Made by a program: the position numbers and the translations under genes. Below the pieces are notes generated by a model. It did not search any database and had not been told where the DNA came from. It saw nothing but the letters and a program-made list of their open reading frames with translations. From Mycobacterium angelicum (GTDB lineage Bacteria; Actinomycetota; Actinomycetes; Mycobacteriales; Mycobacteriaceae), in the NCBI RefSeq assembly GCF_002086155.1, contig NZ_MVHE01000019.1, forward strand, positions 17,041 to 81,040: a stretch of 64,000 nucleotides of DNA, read 5' to 3'. The stretch's first letter is position 1, and each line of letters starts with the position of its first letter. This document shows, piece by piece, positions 1-8,749 of the stretch.

Positions 1-1
1 G

Positions 2-1318
2 GTGATCGGCGTTTTGTCGACGGGGGATGTCTCTGCCGTCCCGACCGTCGACTCGATCGCCACTCACCTGGGCTGCCACGGTCAGACCGGCGTGGTGGCT
101 CCGGCCGCTGACGCCACCGAAGGCGAGCATTACGGCGAGTTGGTGGAAGCGTTCAGCGCGACACTCGATCGAGCGGAGCGAATCAATGATTGGGTCCTGC
201 TCGTGGCCGACCGCGGCTCGGGCGAGCTCTGGCGGCGATACGTTGCCGCGCAAAGCGATCGGCTCGTGGTCCTGGTGGACCAACCACGTCCACCGAAAGC
301 CGTTGATCCACTTGTCATCCAACGGCCGGTCCACCTGATCACGCGCATCGCAGAACCGGATCCGAGTTGGTGGGATCTGCTGCAGCCGATCTCCCATCAC
401 CCCGCCAACGACGATGGAATCGCGGCGTTGGCCCGCAGAATCGCTGGGCGGTCGGTCGGTCTGGTGATGGCGGGCGGAGGCGTGCGGGGTCTTGCGCACT
501 TCGGTGTCTACGAAGAGCTCACCCGTGCCGGTGTCGTCATCGATCGGTTTGGCGGAACGAGTACCGGTGCGCTGGTTGCCGGCGCCATCGCGCTGGGGAT
601 GGACGCCCGGAAGGGAATTGCCGCGGTGCGGGAATTCGTCTCACAGGGCTACCCCTTCGGTGACTATGCGATCCCTGTGGTGGCGCTGACTCGAGGTGGA
701 CGCTGGGATCGTCTGATTGAGAAATTCGCCGCCGGCACCCTGATCGAGCATCTGTCGCGGGAGTTCTTCTGTGTGTCTGCCGACATCATCAGCGGCCGCC
801 AGATCGTCCACCGGCGGGGGAAGCTGTCGGTCGCGGTGCGCGCATCGATCTCGATCCCCGGTCTGTTGCCGCCCGTGCCGGACGGCGAGCATGTCCTGGT
901 CGACGGTGGATTGGTGAACAACCTGCCGGCCGACGTCATGTGCGCTGATCCGGATGGTCAGGTCATCTGCGTGGATTTGCGTCGAAAGTACTTGCCGTCA
1001 AAGGGATTTGGTCTTTTGCCGCAGGTGCTTCAGCCACCCGGGTTCGTCCGGCGGTTCTTGACCGGCACGGACGTCGCGCTGCCGTCGTTGCAGGAGACAT
1101 TGCTTCGCATCGTGGACCTTGCGTCGGCCAGCAGGAATCTGCGCGAGCTTCCCAGAGTTGCGGCCATCATCGAGCCGAACGTCTCCGGGGTCGGACTGCT
1201 GAACTTCAAACAGGTCGATGCCGCCGTGGAGGCCGGCCGGGTCGCCGCCCGGGCAGCTCTGGAAGCTAACCCGCATCTGGTTCGCCCGGCTTCGACCCAT
1301 CAAGTCGGGGTGGCTTGA
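2..1318 (+). CDS. Patatin-like phospholipase, NTE family (5' end outside window)
   Basis: The visible 438 residues carry a complete patatin domain (about residues 150-320) with the oxyanion-hole glycines AGGGVRG, the nucleophile elbow GTSTG (Ser187) and the second dyad residue in VDGGLVNN (Asp301). It should act as a serine lipase/lysophospholipase on membrane lipids. The first ~130 residues look like the linker that precedes the patatin domain in neuropathy-target-esterase proteins such as M. tuberculosis Rv2565, which also have an N-terminal cyclic-nucleotide-binding domain. The GTG at base 2 is only the first possible start in view. No stop precedes it, so the gene very probably continues upstream. 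It converges on the lipid synthase operon and ends 177 bp from it, so the two are not co-transcribed. Lipase family is confident; substrate is unknown. Confidence 0.85.
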   Translation: MIGVLSTGDVSAVPTVDSIATHLGCHGQTGVVAPAADATEGEHYGELVEAFSATLDRAERINDWVLLVADRGSGELWRRYVAAQSDRLVVLVDQPRPPKAVDPLVIQRPVHLITRIAEPDPSWWDLLQPISHHPANDDGIAALARRIAGRSVGLVMAGGGVRGLAHFGVYEELTRAGVVIDRFGGTSTGALVAGAIALGMDARKGIAAVREFVSQGYPFGDYAIPVVALTRGGRWDRLIEKFAAGTLIEHLSREFFCVSADIISGRQIVHRRGKLSVAVRASISIPGLLPPVPDGEHVLVDGGLVNNLPADVMCADPDGQVICVDLRRKYLPSKGFGLLPQVLQPPGFVRRFLTGTDVALPSLQETLLRIVDLASASRNLRELPRVAAIIEPNVSGVGLLNFKQVDAAVEAGRVAARAALEANPHLVRPASTHQVGVA

Positions 1319-1350
1319 GCGGCGGGTGGACGATCGTGAAGTCCGTCATT

Positions 1351-1494
1351 TCAGGCACCGTTAATGGCGGACACCACGACGTTGGTGGCGGGACAAAACG
1401 ACGGGGCGTACTCGCGGTCTCCGGGCTGATCGCGGTTGATGACGTATGAAATCGTGCGGTCATTGCCAGGCGTAACTGTTATCGAAATCTCCTC
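1351..1494 (-). pseudogene. Possible C-terminal remnant of a secreted protein, in frame after the acyltransferase stop
   Basis: Immediately after the TAA of the large synthase gene the same reading frame stays open for 47 codons to a TGA. It reads like the end of a small beta-rich exported protein (it contains ISYVINRDQPGDREYAPSFC) rather than random GC-rich translation. It has no start codon or ribosome site. It may be the tail of a gene whose 5' part was lost when the synthase locus arrived, or it may be chance. I do not recognise the family. Confidence 0.2.
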
Positions 1495-4400
1495 TTATGC
1501 CTCAGTAGTCGAATCGAACCGGGCCAACTTGAGCCAGTCGTCGTAGCGGCAGTCATCTCGCCACTCGACGGGCAGCGCTGCCAACGCGTCGTCGATGGCG
1601 GCCCAGATTGTTTGCCTCGGTGCTAAATCCGTTGTGACAGCGGTTATTCGAGCTTCGGCGGCTAGGTTGGCTTCGTGTGGTACATCGGTGATGGGTGCCA
1701 GGGCGTTGATGGCGTCCAGGACCCGGGTTCGGCGTGCAGCGTATGGAAGTGCGGCCAATTCGTCGGGCAGGATGGGAGATCCGAAGATGTAGTCCTGTGC
1801 GGCGTGGCGGTATGGGACCTCCAATTTGTGGTTCAACGGCTGCTCGGGCAGGCCGCCGGCGAAATGCAGTGGCACGATCGGCAGTGACATGTCCACTGCG
1901 AGATCCAGCAGCGTGGAAGTAAGCGTTTGAACCCGCTGAGCCGAGGAAGTCTGCCGGGTGCCGGAGGCATGGACCAGCAATGACGAGCCGCGCTCTGCGA
2001 TGTCTTGCTTGACCTTGTCGACGATGGCCAAGAAGGTGTGCGGCTTGTCCTGCTCGAAATAGTGGATGTTGCGCAGGCCGGTGGCTTCGCCGCTGCCGAG
2101 TGTCCGCGACAGCCTTCCAACCCAACGGTTCACGTGTTTGGCGTTCGATACGGTCACCACGGTCGTGTCGGTCAGCCAAGAGGCGATTACCGTGCCCAGG
2201 ATCGATTCGATTTGCACCTGATGATTGGCGAGCAAGAGCACGCTGCGGCCGTTGAGTTCCTGGAGCGCTGCGGGATCCTCGACGATGACGTGGCGCACGT
2301 AGCGCGACAGCAGCGCCCAAATCAGCAGATCGCCGAGCCAGCCCTGCTGCTTGCCGGTCTGCTGGGCCCACCAGGCTCGCACCGGCGTCCAGTCGCAGTG
2401 CAGTCCCGCGCGTGCGTGCAAAACCGGGGGACGGGTGTTCTCGATCGTCACTGAAATGGCTTCGAGCGGCAGCGCCGGGCACGACGCCTGGCCGTTTCGC
2501 AGTTGCACCGTGGAGGGATGAATCGCGCCGTGCGCGGCGTGGGCGACGGCCTCCTTGGCCGCCACTTCCATAGCCAGCTGGGCAGCACCGCCGGTGCCGC
2601 ACGAATACAGCGCTTGAACGGTGCCCGGGAACCAGTTGGCTTGGTTGACTTGGCTTGCGTCAAGCTCGATTTCGCCGGGGCCGCGCTGTTCACTCAGCGA
2701 TAGCCCCGGCACCGCCCGGCGCTGCAGGAAGGCGCGCCGCTGCACACCATCGGCTTGACCCAGTGATGTCTTCGGCAACAACACCTCGACCACCCGGATC
2801 TGGGCCCAAGGGCGGCCATCGATGCCGTACCACAGATCGACCATCGGACATTGCTGCTGTGAATCTGCAAAGCCCGCGAAGCGCGCCTCGACGGCCACCT
2901 TTCCCTGCTCGGGTGCATCGCGATAAAACCGCGCCCACACGATGTGGTGTGGGAAACCAACTTTCGAATCGGTCGAGGTGCGGTCCGGGCCGCGGCTGTG
3001 CCCGGTCCACACACTCAGCTCGGTGTGCGGGACGATGTGCAAACCCGCGTCGAGCAATCCGGGGTGCACGAGGCCGGCGGGAACGGCGCAGCGGCTGACC
3101 GTCAGGATTCCACTGGCACCTTCGTGGCTGAACTCGGCTCCGTCATCGAGACTTTGAAACGCCGGACCGTGGAACACGGCGCCGGAGTCATACGGGTTGG
3201 ACATGGGCAACGCCGCACTCAGCGGACTTGGCGCCGGCGGTCCATCCGGGTAGTCCGAAGCGGTAGAGACGGTGCCGGAACCGATTGTCTCCCAACGCGA
3301 CAGCGTGGGGTTGGCAGCTTCGCGCCACACGTGCAGTTGCGCATCGTAGCTGTCCGGCGCCGTCCGCTCGATCTGAGTGCGCAGGTGCACCGGTGCGTCG
3401 ACGACAATCCAGCGCGACAGATACAAGTCGCGGATCTCCACGACTGCCGCGCCGTCAGCGGCTTGCACGGCCGCCTGGGCGACCAGGTCCAACACCGACA
3501 TCAGTGGTAGGGCCGCGGCGGTTTGGGTCGGGCGATGATCGGCGATCCAGCTGTCGCGTGCCGGATCGATGATGGTCCTCAGGGTTGTGACCGTCGCCGC
3601 GGCTCCCGACGATGCACCGGAGGTGACGGTTTGGCCGTGCGGGCTGCCCTTGATTCGCATCCCGAGATTGGTGGCCGAGTAGATCCGCAGGCCGTCTACC
3701 CACAGTGCGGCATCGGCGAGCGCCAGAATCCCGTCGTCGCTGCGCTCAATCGTGGTGATCTCCAATTGCGTGGTGATCAGTTTGTTGTGTGGGCGGACCT
3801 GTCCGCGATAGCGCCACGTCATCGACTGGTCGATGGCCAGCGGTTCGAACCGCGCGTGCGGACCTGCTTCCTCGCCCAGCCCCAGATCGAGCATGGCGAA
3901 CTGCAGAAGGTTGATCATCGACTCGATTCCCAAGGATCCGGGTTGTACCGGGTCTTGGAAGAAATGAGCCTTGAAGAACCACTCGGTGGGGTCGACGCTC
4001 TTGACGGCGCGCCAGCGCCCCAACCCTGCGCGACCGGCGGTGGGCCAACGTCCCGTGACGCGGTCGATCATCAGCAGCATCGGTTCAGGCAGCATCGCGC
4101 CGGGGCCGAAATGGCCTTGCGGACGGGTGGTCAGATCGACATCGGGAGCCGCGGACGGCGCCGCGAGCTGTTCGTGCTCGGCGCCACTCGTCGGTAGACC
4201 GAGTTGCTGCTCCAGAGCCGGGCCGGGAAAGTAGCCGAAAACCGTTTCGGCGCCGTAGACCTGGGCGTCACCGGCATAAGCGTGTGCGCTGAAGCTGACG
4301 ATGATGGTGTCGGCGACCTTGGCGACGTTTTTCAGGTGAACTTCGGTACGCAACGTCCCGATGGACGGGCCGACCTCCCGGTGCTGAACACCGACGCCGT

Positions 4401-7400
4401 CAAGGTTGCGGAAGAACAGGTCCACGTCGGTCGACAACGGGCAGCCGATATAGCTGGCCAGCCAACCGCAGGGTTGCAGGCAGACTTCCATCAGCACCGC
4501 ACTGGGCATCGTGCGACAACCGTTGGCCGTGAAATACCAAGCGTCGCAAGGTACGTCGTACTCGGCGACCAGCGTCACACCCGATTGCATCACCCCGATC
4601 TCGCCCACCACCTCGGTCACGCGCGACATGAAGTGATAAGGCGGGGAAGGCAATCGAGCAACCTTGCGGCTTGTGTCGAATCGTTGGTAGCGCTCGCCGA
4701 AGGCGCGCGATGGCTTGCCCCAGGCGCAAGCCAGCAATGACTTGTAGTCGAAACTGAACCCGTCGCTGACCGCGACCGGCTTGGGTTCAACGTAGTGATC
4801 CAGTTGCGGCAGGCCCTGATCCATGGGCCAGCCGGGTGAAAGCTTCAACCCCAGGCGGGGGCAATGGAAGGCCGCCAACCCGTCGACGGTGCACAGCACG
4901 TCGGCGAACAGCGTCGGTTCGGGCTCGTTGATGAGCTCTCGGATGAATACCTCATACACGACTTCGCGCGAGCTGGGGGTGACCTGGCCGCGGCACTTGA
5001 GTTTGCACGTCTCGAACGGGACCGGTTCGAATCGCCACCCGTCACATGCCAGCGTCATGCCCGCCGCCGTCATGTAGATGGCCATCGCTTGCAGCGTGCC
5101 CTCGAACATCAAGGTTCCCGGCATGCACGGGTCGTTCTTGAAATGCCCATGGAAGAACCAGGTTTCGGCGGTGATGTGCTGTACACCGCGCAGATAGCCG
5201 CGGCCCCAGGGGCCGCCGGAGAAGTCGATCTGGGTCACTTCGTCGACGAACAGCATGTCGCCACCGGCGGTGGTGGGGGTGCGGGTATGGCTTGCCGCGC
5301 GCTCGAACCCCGCGCCCAGCCGCGGCCAGAGCTGGCCGGCGGCAAGGGCTTTGAGATCGCTGGTCGACAAGGAGTGTCGCGCCGTTGCGCAGGGCGGGGA
5401 ATCGAGGCGGCCGGTAACGGTCTGTTCCTCCGGTCGCCACAGAATTCCGCCCGAGGCAGCCAGTTCCTCGTCGGAAAAGAAGCCGGCCTGTCCGTTGCGA
5501 ACCGCCAATCGTTCGGTGCCGCCGATGGTGCAGTCGTAGTGGAAGAAGAACAGGCGGATGTCGCCTTGCCGGGCGTGACCGTCGACATGGATGTCGAAGC
5601 GCAGCGTGTCGCCGATCTCGGGCAAGCCACCGAGAAAGGTCAATTCGCACCCGAGGAGGCGATACACGCGTTCGCCCTTGTTGGCGAAATCCGCACCCAT
5701 CCACGAGATGAGCATGAGGTCGGCCTGGCCGCTTTCGATCATGATTCCGGCCGGCATCCGGCCCTGGTGCAGCCACCACGCGTAGGCCGTCACGTCGGTC
5801 TCGGTCCACAGGGTTCCGGTGCCGGGCCGACCGGGCTCAGCGTCGATGCCCAGCAATCGATCCGCGAGCAACAGCGGCGGTTGGGGCATCCGGGTCTGGC
5901 GCGGATAGCCGTCTTGGCACGTGAAGGCGGGTCCATAGATCTCGGAGATCTTGCCCGAGGCATGCACCCGCAAACCGTCTTGGTCCAGCGTCAACCCGGT
6001 GGGGGTGCTCTTGACGGTTGGCGACGGAAGGACGGCGCCACTCGGCGGTACCGGCTGGACTGCGCGGTGCGAGCCGTTGTCGCAGCGACGCGACGCGGCG
6101 ATGTGCGAATGGGGTGTCGGTGGCGCGGGGACGTCGCCGCGAGCGGGCAATGCGTCGCCGGCGGTCGGTATGGCCGGTGGCTTCGGCAGCACAGTAACCG
6201 ACGGGCCGGCGTCCGCCGCGGCTGACGAGCTGGTCAGGTCGGCGAGGTCAGGCAGCCGAACGGGCGGCATGTGTGCCACGAACTCCAGCAGCCTCGCGCT
6301 GCCGCTGTCGCTGCGTGCGGCGGCCAGCTGGAGCGCCAAAGACTGACGTCGTGTCGCGCTGTCGCGCGGTAGGCCCGCCGGTGTGCGCAGCGTCAGTTGT
6401 TGATGCTCGCCGGCCAGTCCGTCCAGGGTGACGACCACCTCACGTGGCTCTTGGGTGGCCTGCGACCCGTCGGGTTCGATTCCGAGGAAACCGAATAGCA
6501 CCCCGGCAGACACTTGCAGCAGCCCGGAGGCCGCGTGGGCGTGACCCAGCAGCGGCTCGACGTTGAAGCTCCCCGGGGCCGTACCGACCCGAAGCTCATG
6601 AGCGGGTGCCTGTCCTGGGGTGGCCGGGGCACCCGGCAACAGGGCGTAGATCGTATCGTTTTGCCGGAGAGCATCTTCGGCGCGCTTGAGCACCATGAGC
6701 ACCGCGGCATCACCGGGTATCTGCTCGTCCGCGGTGAGCAGCATGCGGGCTGCCGCCTCGTGGACCGGCTCACAGCTGAGGTCGACCGCGCCCACCACGG
6801 CCGCGTCGATCTCGCCGTGTCGAAGCGCGCGTGCCGCCAGCTCGAGTGCCGTTGTGCCGGACAACTGTTCACGCGACACGGTGAAGCTGGGGCCGCGCAG
6901 GTCGAATTGGCTGTTGATCCGGTTGGCGACGATGTTGGGCATGGAGCCGACGACGGTGCTGGCGGCCAGGCCCGGAACGACCCCGTCGCGCGTGCGCGCC
7001 AGTTGTGCCGGGTCGTCGATCGTGTGGGCGAGCCGCCACCGCAGGCCCCACCGGGCCACTTCGGCGTCGCAGTTCATGCCCATCACGACGCTGGTGGTCT
7101 CCTGGGGCAGGCCCGCGATGACCCCGGCGATGTTGAGGGCGGCACGCAGCGCGGCAACCTGTTGCGGCAGAGCGTTTTTCAGATCGCTCGGCGGGAATCG
7201 TACCTTCGTCACATCCAGTGACAGAGTGGACATGCGTGCGCGGAGGACACCGTCGGCTTCCTGGGTGACCAGTGGCCGGCCCGCGGCGAGATGGTTTGCC
7301 ACCTCGGCCGTTTCGTAGCCGTCGCCCGCGATGATGCTCAAGCCCACGATCGCGACGTCGGCGTCCGTCGGACTCGGGTTTGCACACCACCATCGGGCAT

Positions 7401-8715
7401 CGGCGCTCGGGCGGTCGGTGTCCACCCATTCTTCGACGATCAGGTGGGCGTTGTTGCCGCCGAAGCCGAAGTTGTTGACCGCCGCGCGCCGTGGTCCGCG
7501 GGTGGTCCACGGCTCGGCGGCAGTGAGCAACCGAAACGGCGACTCCGCGATGAACGGCACCGGGTTCTCAACATGCAGTGTCGGCGGCCGCAATCGGGCG
7601 CGCATGGCTCCCAGCACCTTGATCAGACCGGCGATGCCGGAGGCCGTAATGGAGTGGCCCAGATTGGATTTCAGCGATCCGATCGGCACGTCTTGGGCAC
7701 CGGCGAAGATGCGCGCCATGCTCTTCAGTTCGGTGAGGTCGCCCAGGGGAGTCCCCGTTGCGTGACACTCGATCATCGAGATGTCCTCGGGGTCCAGGTC
7801 GGCCATGTCGTAGGCCGACCGCATCGCACGTATCTGGCCCTCCTGCGAAGGCGTCAGCATGCTGCTTCCGCGGCCGTCGTTGGCGACACCGATCGCGCGG
7901 ATCAGGCCGAGTATCTGCGCGTCCGACGCCAGCGCGTCGTCGAGGCGCCGCAGAACCACGAAACCGGCACCCTCGGCCGGAACCAGGCCGTCGGCTTGCT
8001 GATGGAACGGACGCGACGCGCCCGCATGACTCAACGCCTGCAACGCGCAGAAGCCCACGTGCAGAAACAAATCGTCGGCGCGATTGACGCCACCGGCCAG
8101 CATGACGTCGGCCGTCCGGTCATGCAGCCGGTCACAGGCCAGCTTGATCGCATACAGCGACGACGCGCACCCGGCATCGAGGCACAGCGCTCCCGCGGTC
8201 AGGCCCAGCGCGCGAGCGACAAGGTGTGCGGGCAGCCCGGAGTGGAACCGGTTGCGCCAGTCGATGTCGGCGTCGTCGGCGCGCCAGACCTGGGCGGCGA
8301 GCGAGGCCATGGTGTGGGTGGGATAGCTCAGGTTTCCCAGCACGACGCCCACCCGATCGGGAACGCCGCCGACTTGCCAGCCGGCGCTTTCGATGGCCTG
8401 GCGGGCGGTGTGAAGCGTCCACCGGTAAAGGGGGTCAAGACTGACCAGGGAGTCGGCGTCAAGCAGGAAGCCATTCGGGTTGAAGACGTCTTCGAAGCCG
8501 CGCACATAGCCGCCCCGGTCCGACCAGGTGTGGTCGAAACACGGCCCGGTGATCTGCTCGCGCACGATGCGAGCACCACTCACCCCCCAGTAGTCCTGCG
8601 GGGGTGTGCCGAGAACGTCTCGGCCCTGTTGGATCGTCGTCCACAGCTGATCGGGATTCAGTCCACCCGGGAAGACGCAGCCCTGCCCTACGACCGCGAT
8701 CGGTTCGAATTTCAT
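1495..8715 (-). CDS. Pfa3/PfaC-type lipid synthase: KS-CLF-FabA-like DH x4-PKS-type DH-PlsC acyltransferase
   Basis: A 2,406-residue iterative synthase. The order is: ketosynthase 1-430 with intact triad Cys183, His318, His354; chain-length factor ~450-785, where the active-site Cys is replaced by Gln617 (SREQLSG), the CLF hallmark; a Pro/Ala-rich linker 785-905; two double-hotdog FabA-like dehydratase pairs (~925-1290 and ~1350-1690) with HF..DP-type histidines at 1191 and 1584; a PKS-type DH ~1715-1980 (DHRPTQ.., HPGLLDAGLH); a short AcpS-like stretch ~2040-2105; and a PlsC/AGPAT-like domain ~2155-2345 with NHQVQIES and SGTR. KS-CLF-DH-DH-AGPAT is the layout of myxobacterial Pfa3, minus the AT domain usually found between CLF and DH. 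The start is the ATG at 8715, preceded by GGAGG, 34 bp after the preceding gene; a longer frame to 8811 overlaps that gene and lacks a better ribosome site. Likely role: dehydration and chain control, then transfer of the finished acyl chain to a lysophospholipid-type acceptor. The product is not known. Confidence 0.85.
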   Translation of the reverse strand: MKFEPIAVVGQGCVFPGGLNPDQLWTTIQQGRDVLGTPPQDYWGVSGARIVREQITGPCFDHTWSDRGGYVRGFEDVFNPNGFLLDADSLVSLDPLYRWTLHTARQAIESAGWQVGGVPDRVGVVLGNLSYPTHTMASLAAQVWRADDADIDWRNRFHSGLPAHLVARALGLTAGALCLDAGCASSLYAIKLACDRLHDRTADVMLAGGVNRADDLFLHVGFCALQALSHAGASRPFHQQADGLVPAEGAGFVVLRRLDDALASDAQILGLIRAIGVANDGRGSSMLTPSQEGQIRAMRSAYDMADLDPEDISMIECHATGTPLGDLTELKSMARIFAGAQDVPIGSLKSNLGHSITASGIAGLIKVLGAMRARLRPPTLHVENPVPFIAESPFRLLTAAEPWTTRGPRRAAVNNFGFGGNNAHLIVEEWVDTDRPSADARWWCANPSPTDADVAIVGLSIIAGDGYETAEVANHLAAGRPLVTQEADGVLRARMSTLSLDVTKVRFPPSDLKNALPQQVAALRAALNIAGVIAGLPQETTSVVMGMNCDAEVARWGLRWRLAHTIDDPAQLARTRDGVVPGLAASTVVGSMPNIVANRINSQFDLRGPSFTVSREQLSGTTALELAARALRHGEIDAAVVGAVDLSCEPVHEAAARMLLTADEQIPGDAAVLMVLKRAEDALRQNDTIYALLPGAPATPGQAPAHELRVGTAPGSFNVEPLLGHAHAASGLLQVSAGVLFGFLGIEPDGSQATQEPREVVVTLDGLAGEHQQLTLRTPAGLPRDSATRRQSLALQLAAARSDSGSARLLEFVAHMPPVRLPDLADLTSSSAAADAGPSVTVLPKPPAIPTAGDALPARGDVPAPPTPHSHIAASRRCDNGSHRAVQPVPPSGAVLPSPTVKSTPTGLTLDQDGLRVHASGKISEIYGPAFTCQDGYPRQTRMPQPPLLLADRLLGIDAEPGRPGTGTLWTETDVTAYAWWLHQGRMPAGIMIESGQADLMLISWMGADFANKGERVYRLLGCELTFLGGLPEIGDTLRFDIHVDGHARQGDIRLFFFHYDCTIGGTERLAVRNGQAGFFSDEELAASGGILWRPEEQTVTGRLDSPPCATARHSLSTSDLKALAAGQLWPRLGAGFERAASHTRTPTTAGGDMLFVDEVTQIDFSGGPWGRGYLRGVQHITAETWFFHGHFKNDPCMPGTLMFEGTLQAMAIYMTAAGMTLACDGWRFEPVPFETCKLKCRGQVTPSSREVVYEVFIRELINEPEPTLFADVLCTVDGLAAFHCPRLGLKLSPGWPMDQGLPQLDHYVEPKPVAVSDGFSFDYKSLLACAWGKPSRAFGERYQRFDTSRKVARLPSPPYHFMSRVTEVVGEIGVMQSGVTLVAEYDVPCDAWYFTANGCRTMPSAVLMEVCLQPCGWLASYIGCPLSTDVDLFFRNLDGVGVQHREVGPSIGTLRTEVHLKNVAKVADTIIVSFSAHAYAGDAQVYGAETVFGYFPGPALEQQLGLPTSGAEHEQLAAPSAAPDVDLTTRPQGHFGPGAMLPEPMLLMIDRVTGRWPTAGRAGLGRWRAVKSVDPTEWFFKAHFFQDPVQPGSLGIESMINLLQFAMLDLGLGEEAGPHARFEPLAIDQSMTWRYRGQVRPHNKLITTQLEITTIERSDDGILALADAALWVDGLRIYSATNLGMRIKGSPHGQTVTSGASSGAAATVTTLRTIIDPARDSWIADHRPTQTAAALPLMSVLDLVAQAAVQAADGAAVVEIRDLYLSRWIVVDAPVHLRTQIERTAPDSYDAQLHVWREAANPTLSRWETIGSGTVSTASDYPDGPPAPSPLSAALPMSNPYDSGAVFHGPAFQSLDDGAEFSHEGASGILTVSRCAVPAGLVHPGLLDAGLHIVPHTELSVWTGHSRGPDRTSTDSKVGFPHHIVWARFYRDAPEQGKVAVEARFAGFADSQQQCPMVDLWYGIDGRPWAQIRVVEVLLPKTSLGQADGVQRRAFLQRRAVPGLSLSEQRGPGEIELDASQVNQANWFPGTVQALYSCGTGGAAQLAMEVAAKEAVAHAAHGAIHPSTVQLRNGQASCPALPLEAISVTIENTRPPVLHARAGLHCDWTPVRAWWAQQTGKQQGWLGDLLIWALLSRYVRHVIVEDPAALQELNGRSVLLLANHQVQIESILGTVIASWLTDTTVVTVSNAKHVNRWVGRLSRTLGSGEATGLRNIHYFEQDKPHTFLAIVDKVKQDIAERGSSLLVHASGTRQTSSAQRVQTLTSTLLDLAVDMSLPIVPLHFAGGLPEQPLNHKLEVPYRHAAQDYIFGSPILPDELAALPYAARRTRVLDAINALAPITDVPHEANLAAEARITAVTTDLAPRQTIWAAIDDALAALPVEWRDDCRYDDWLKLARFDSTTEA

Positions 8716-8749
8716 GAGGCCTCCGCCCTTGGCCAAACCAGTGATGTGC

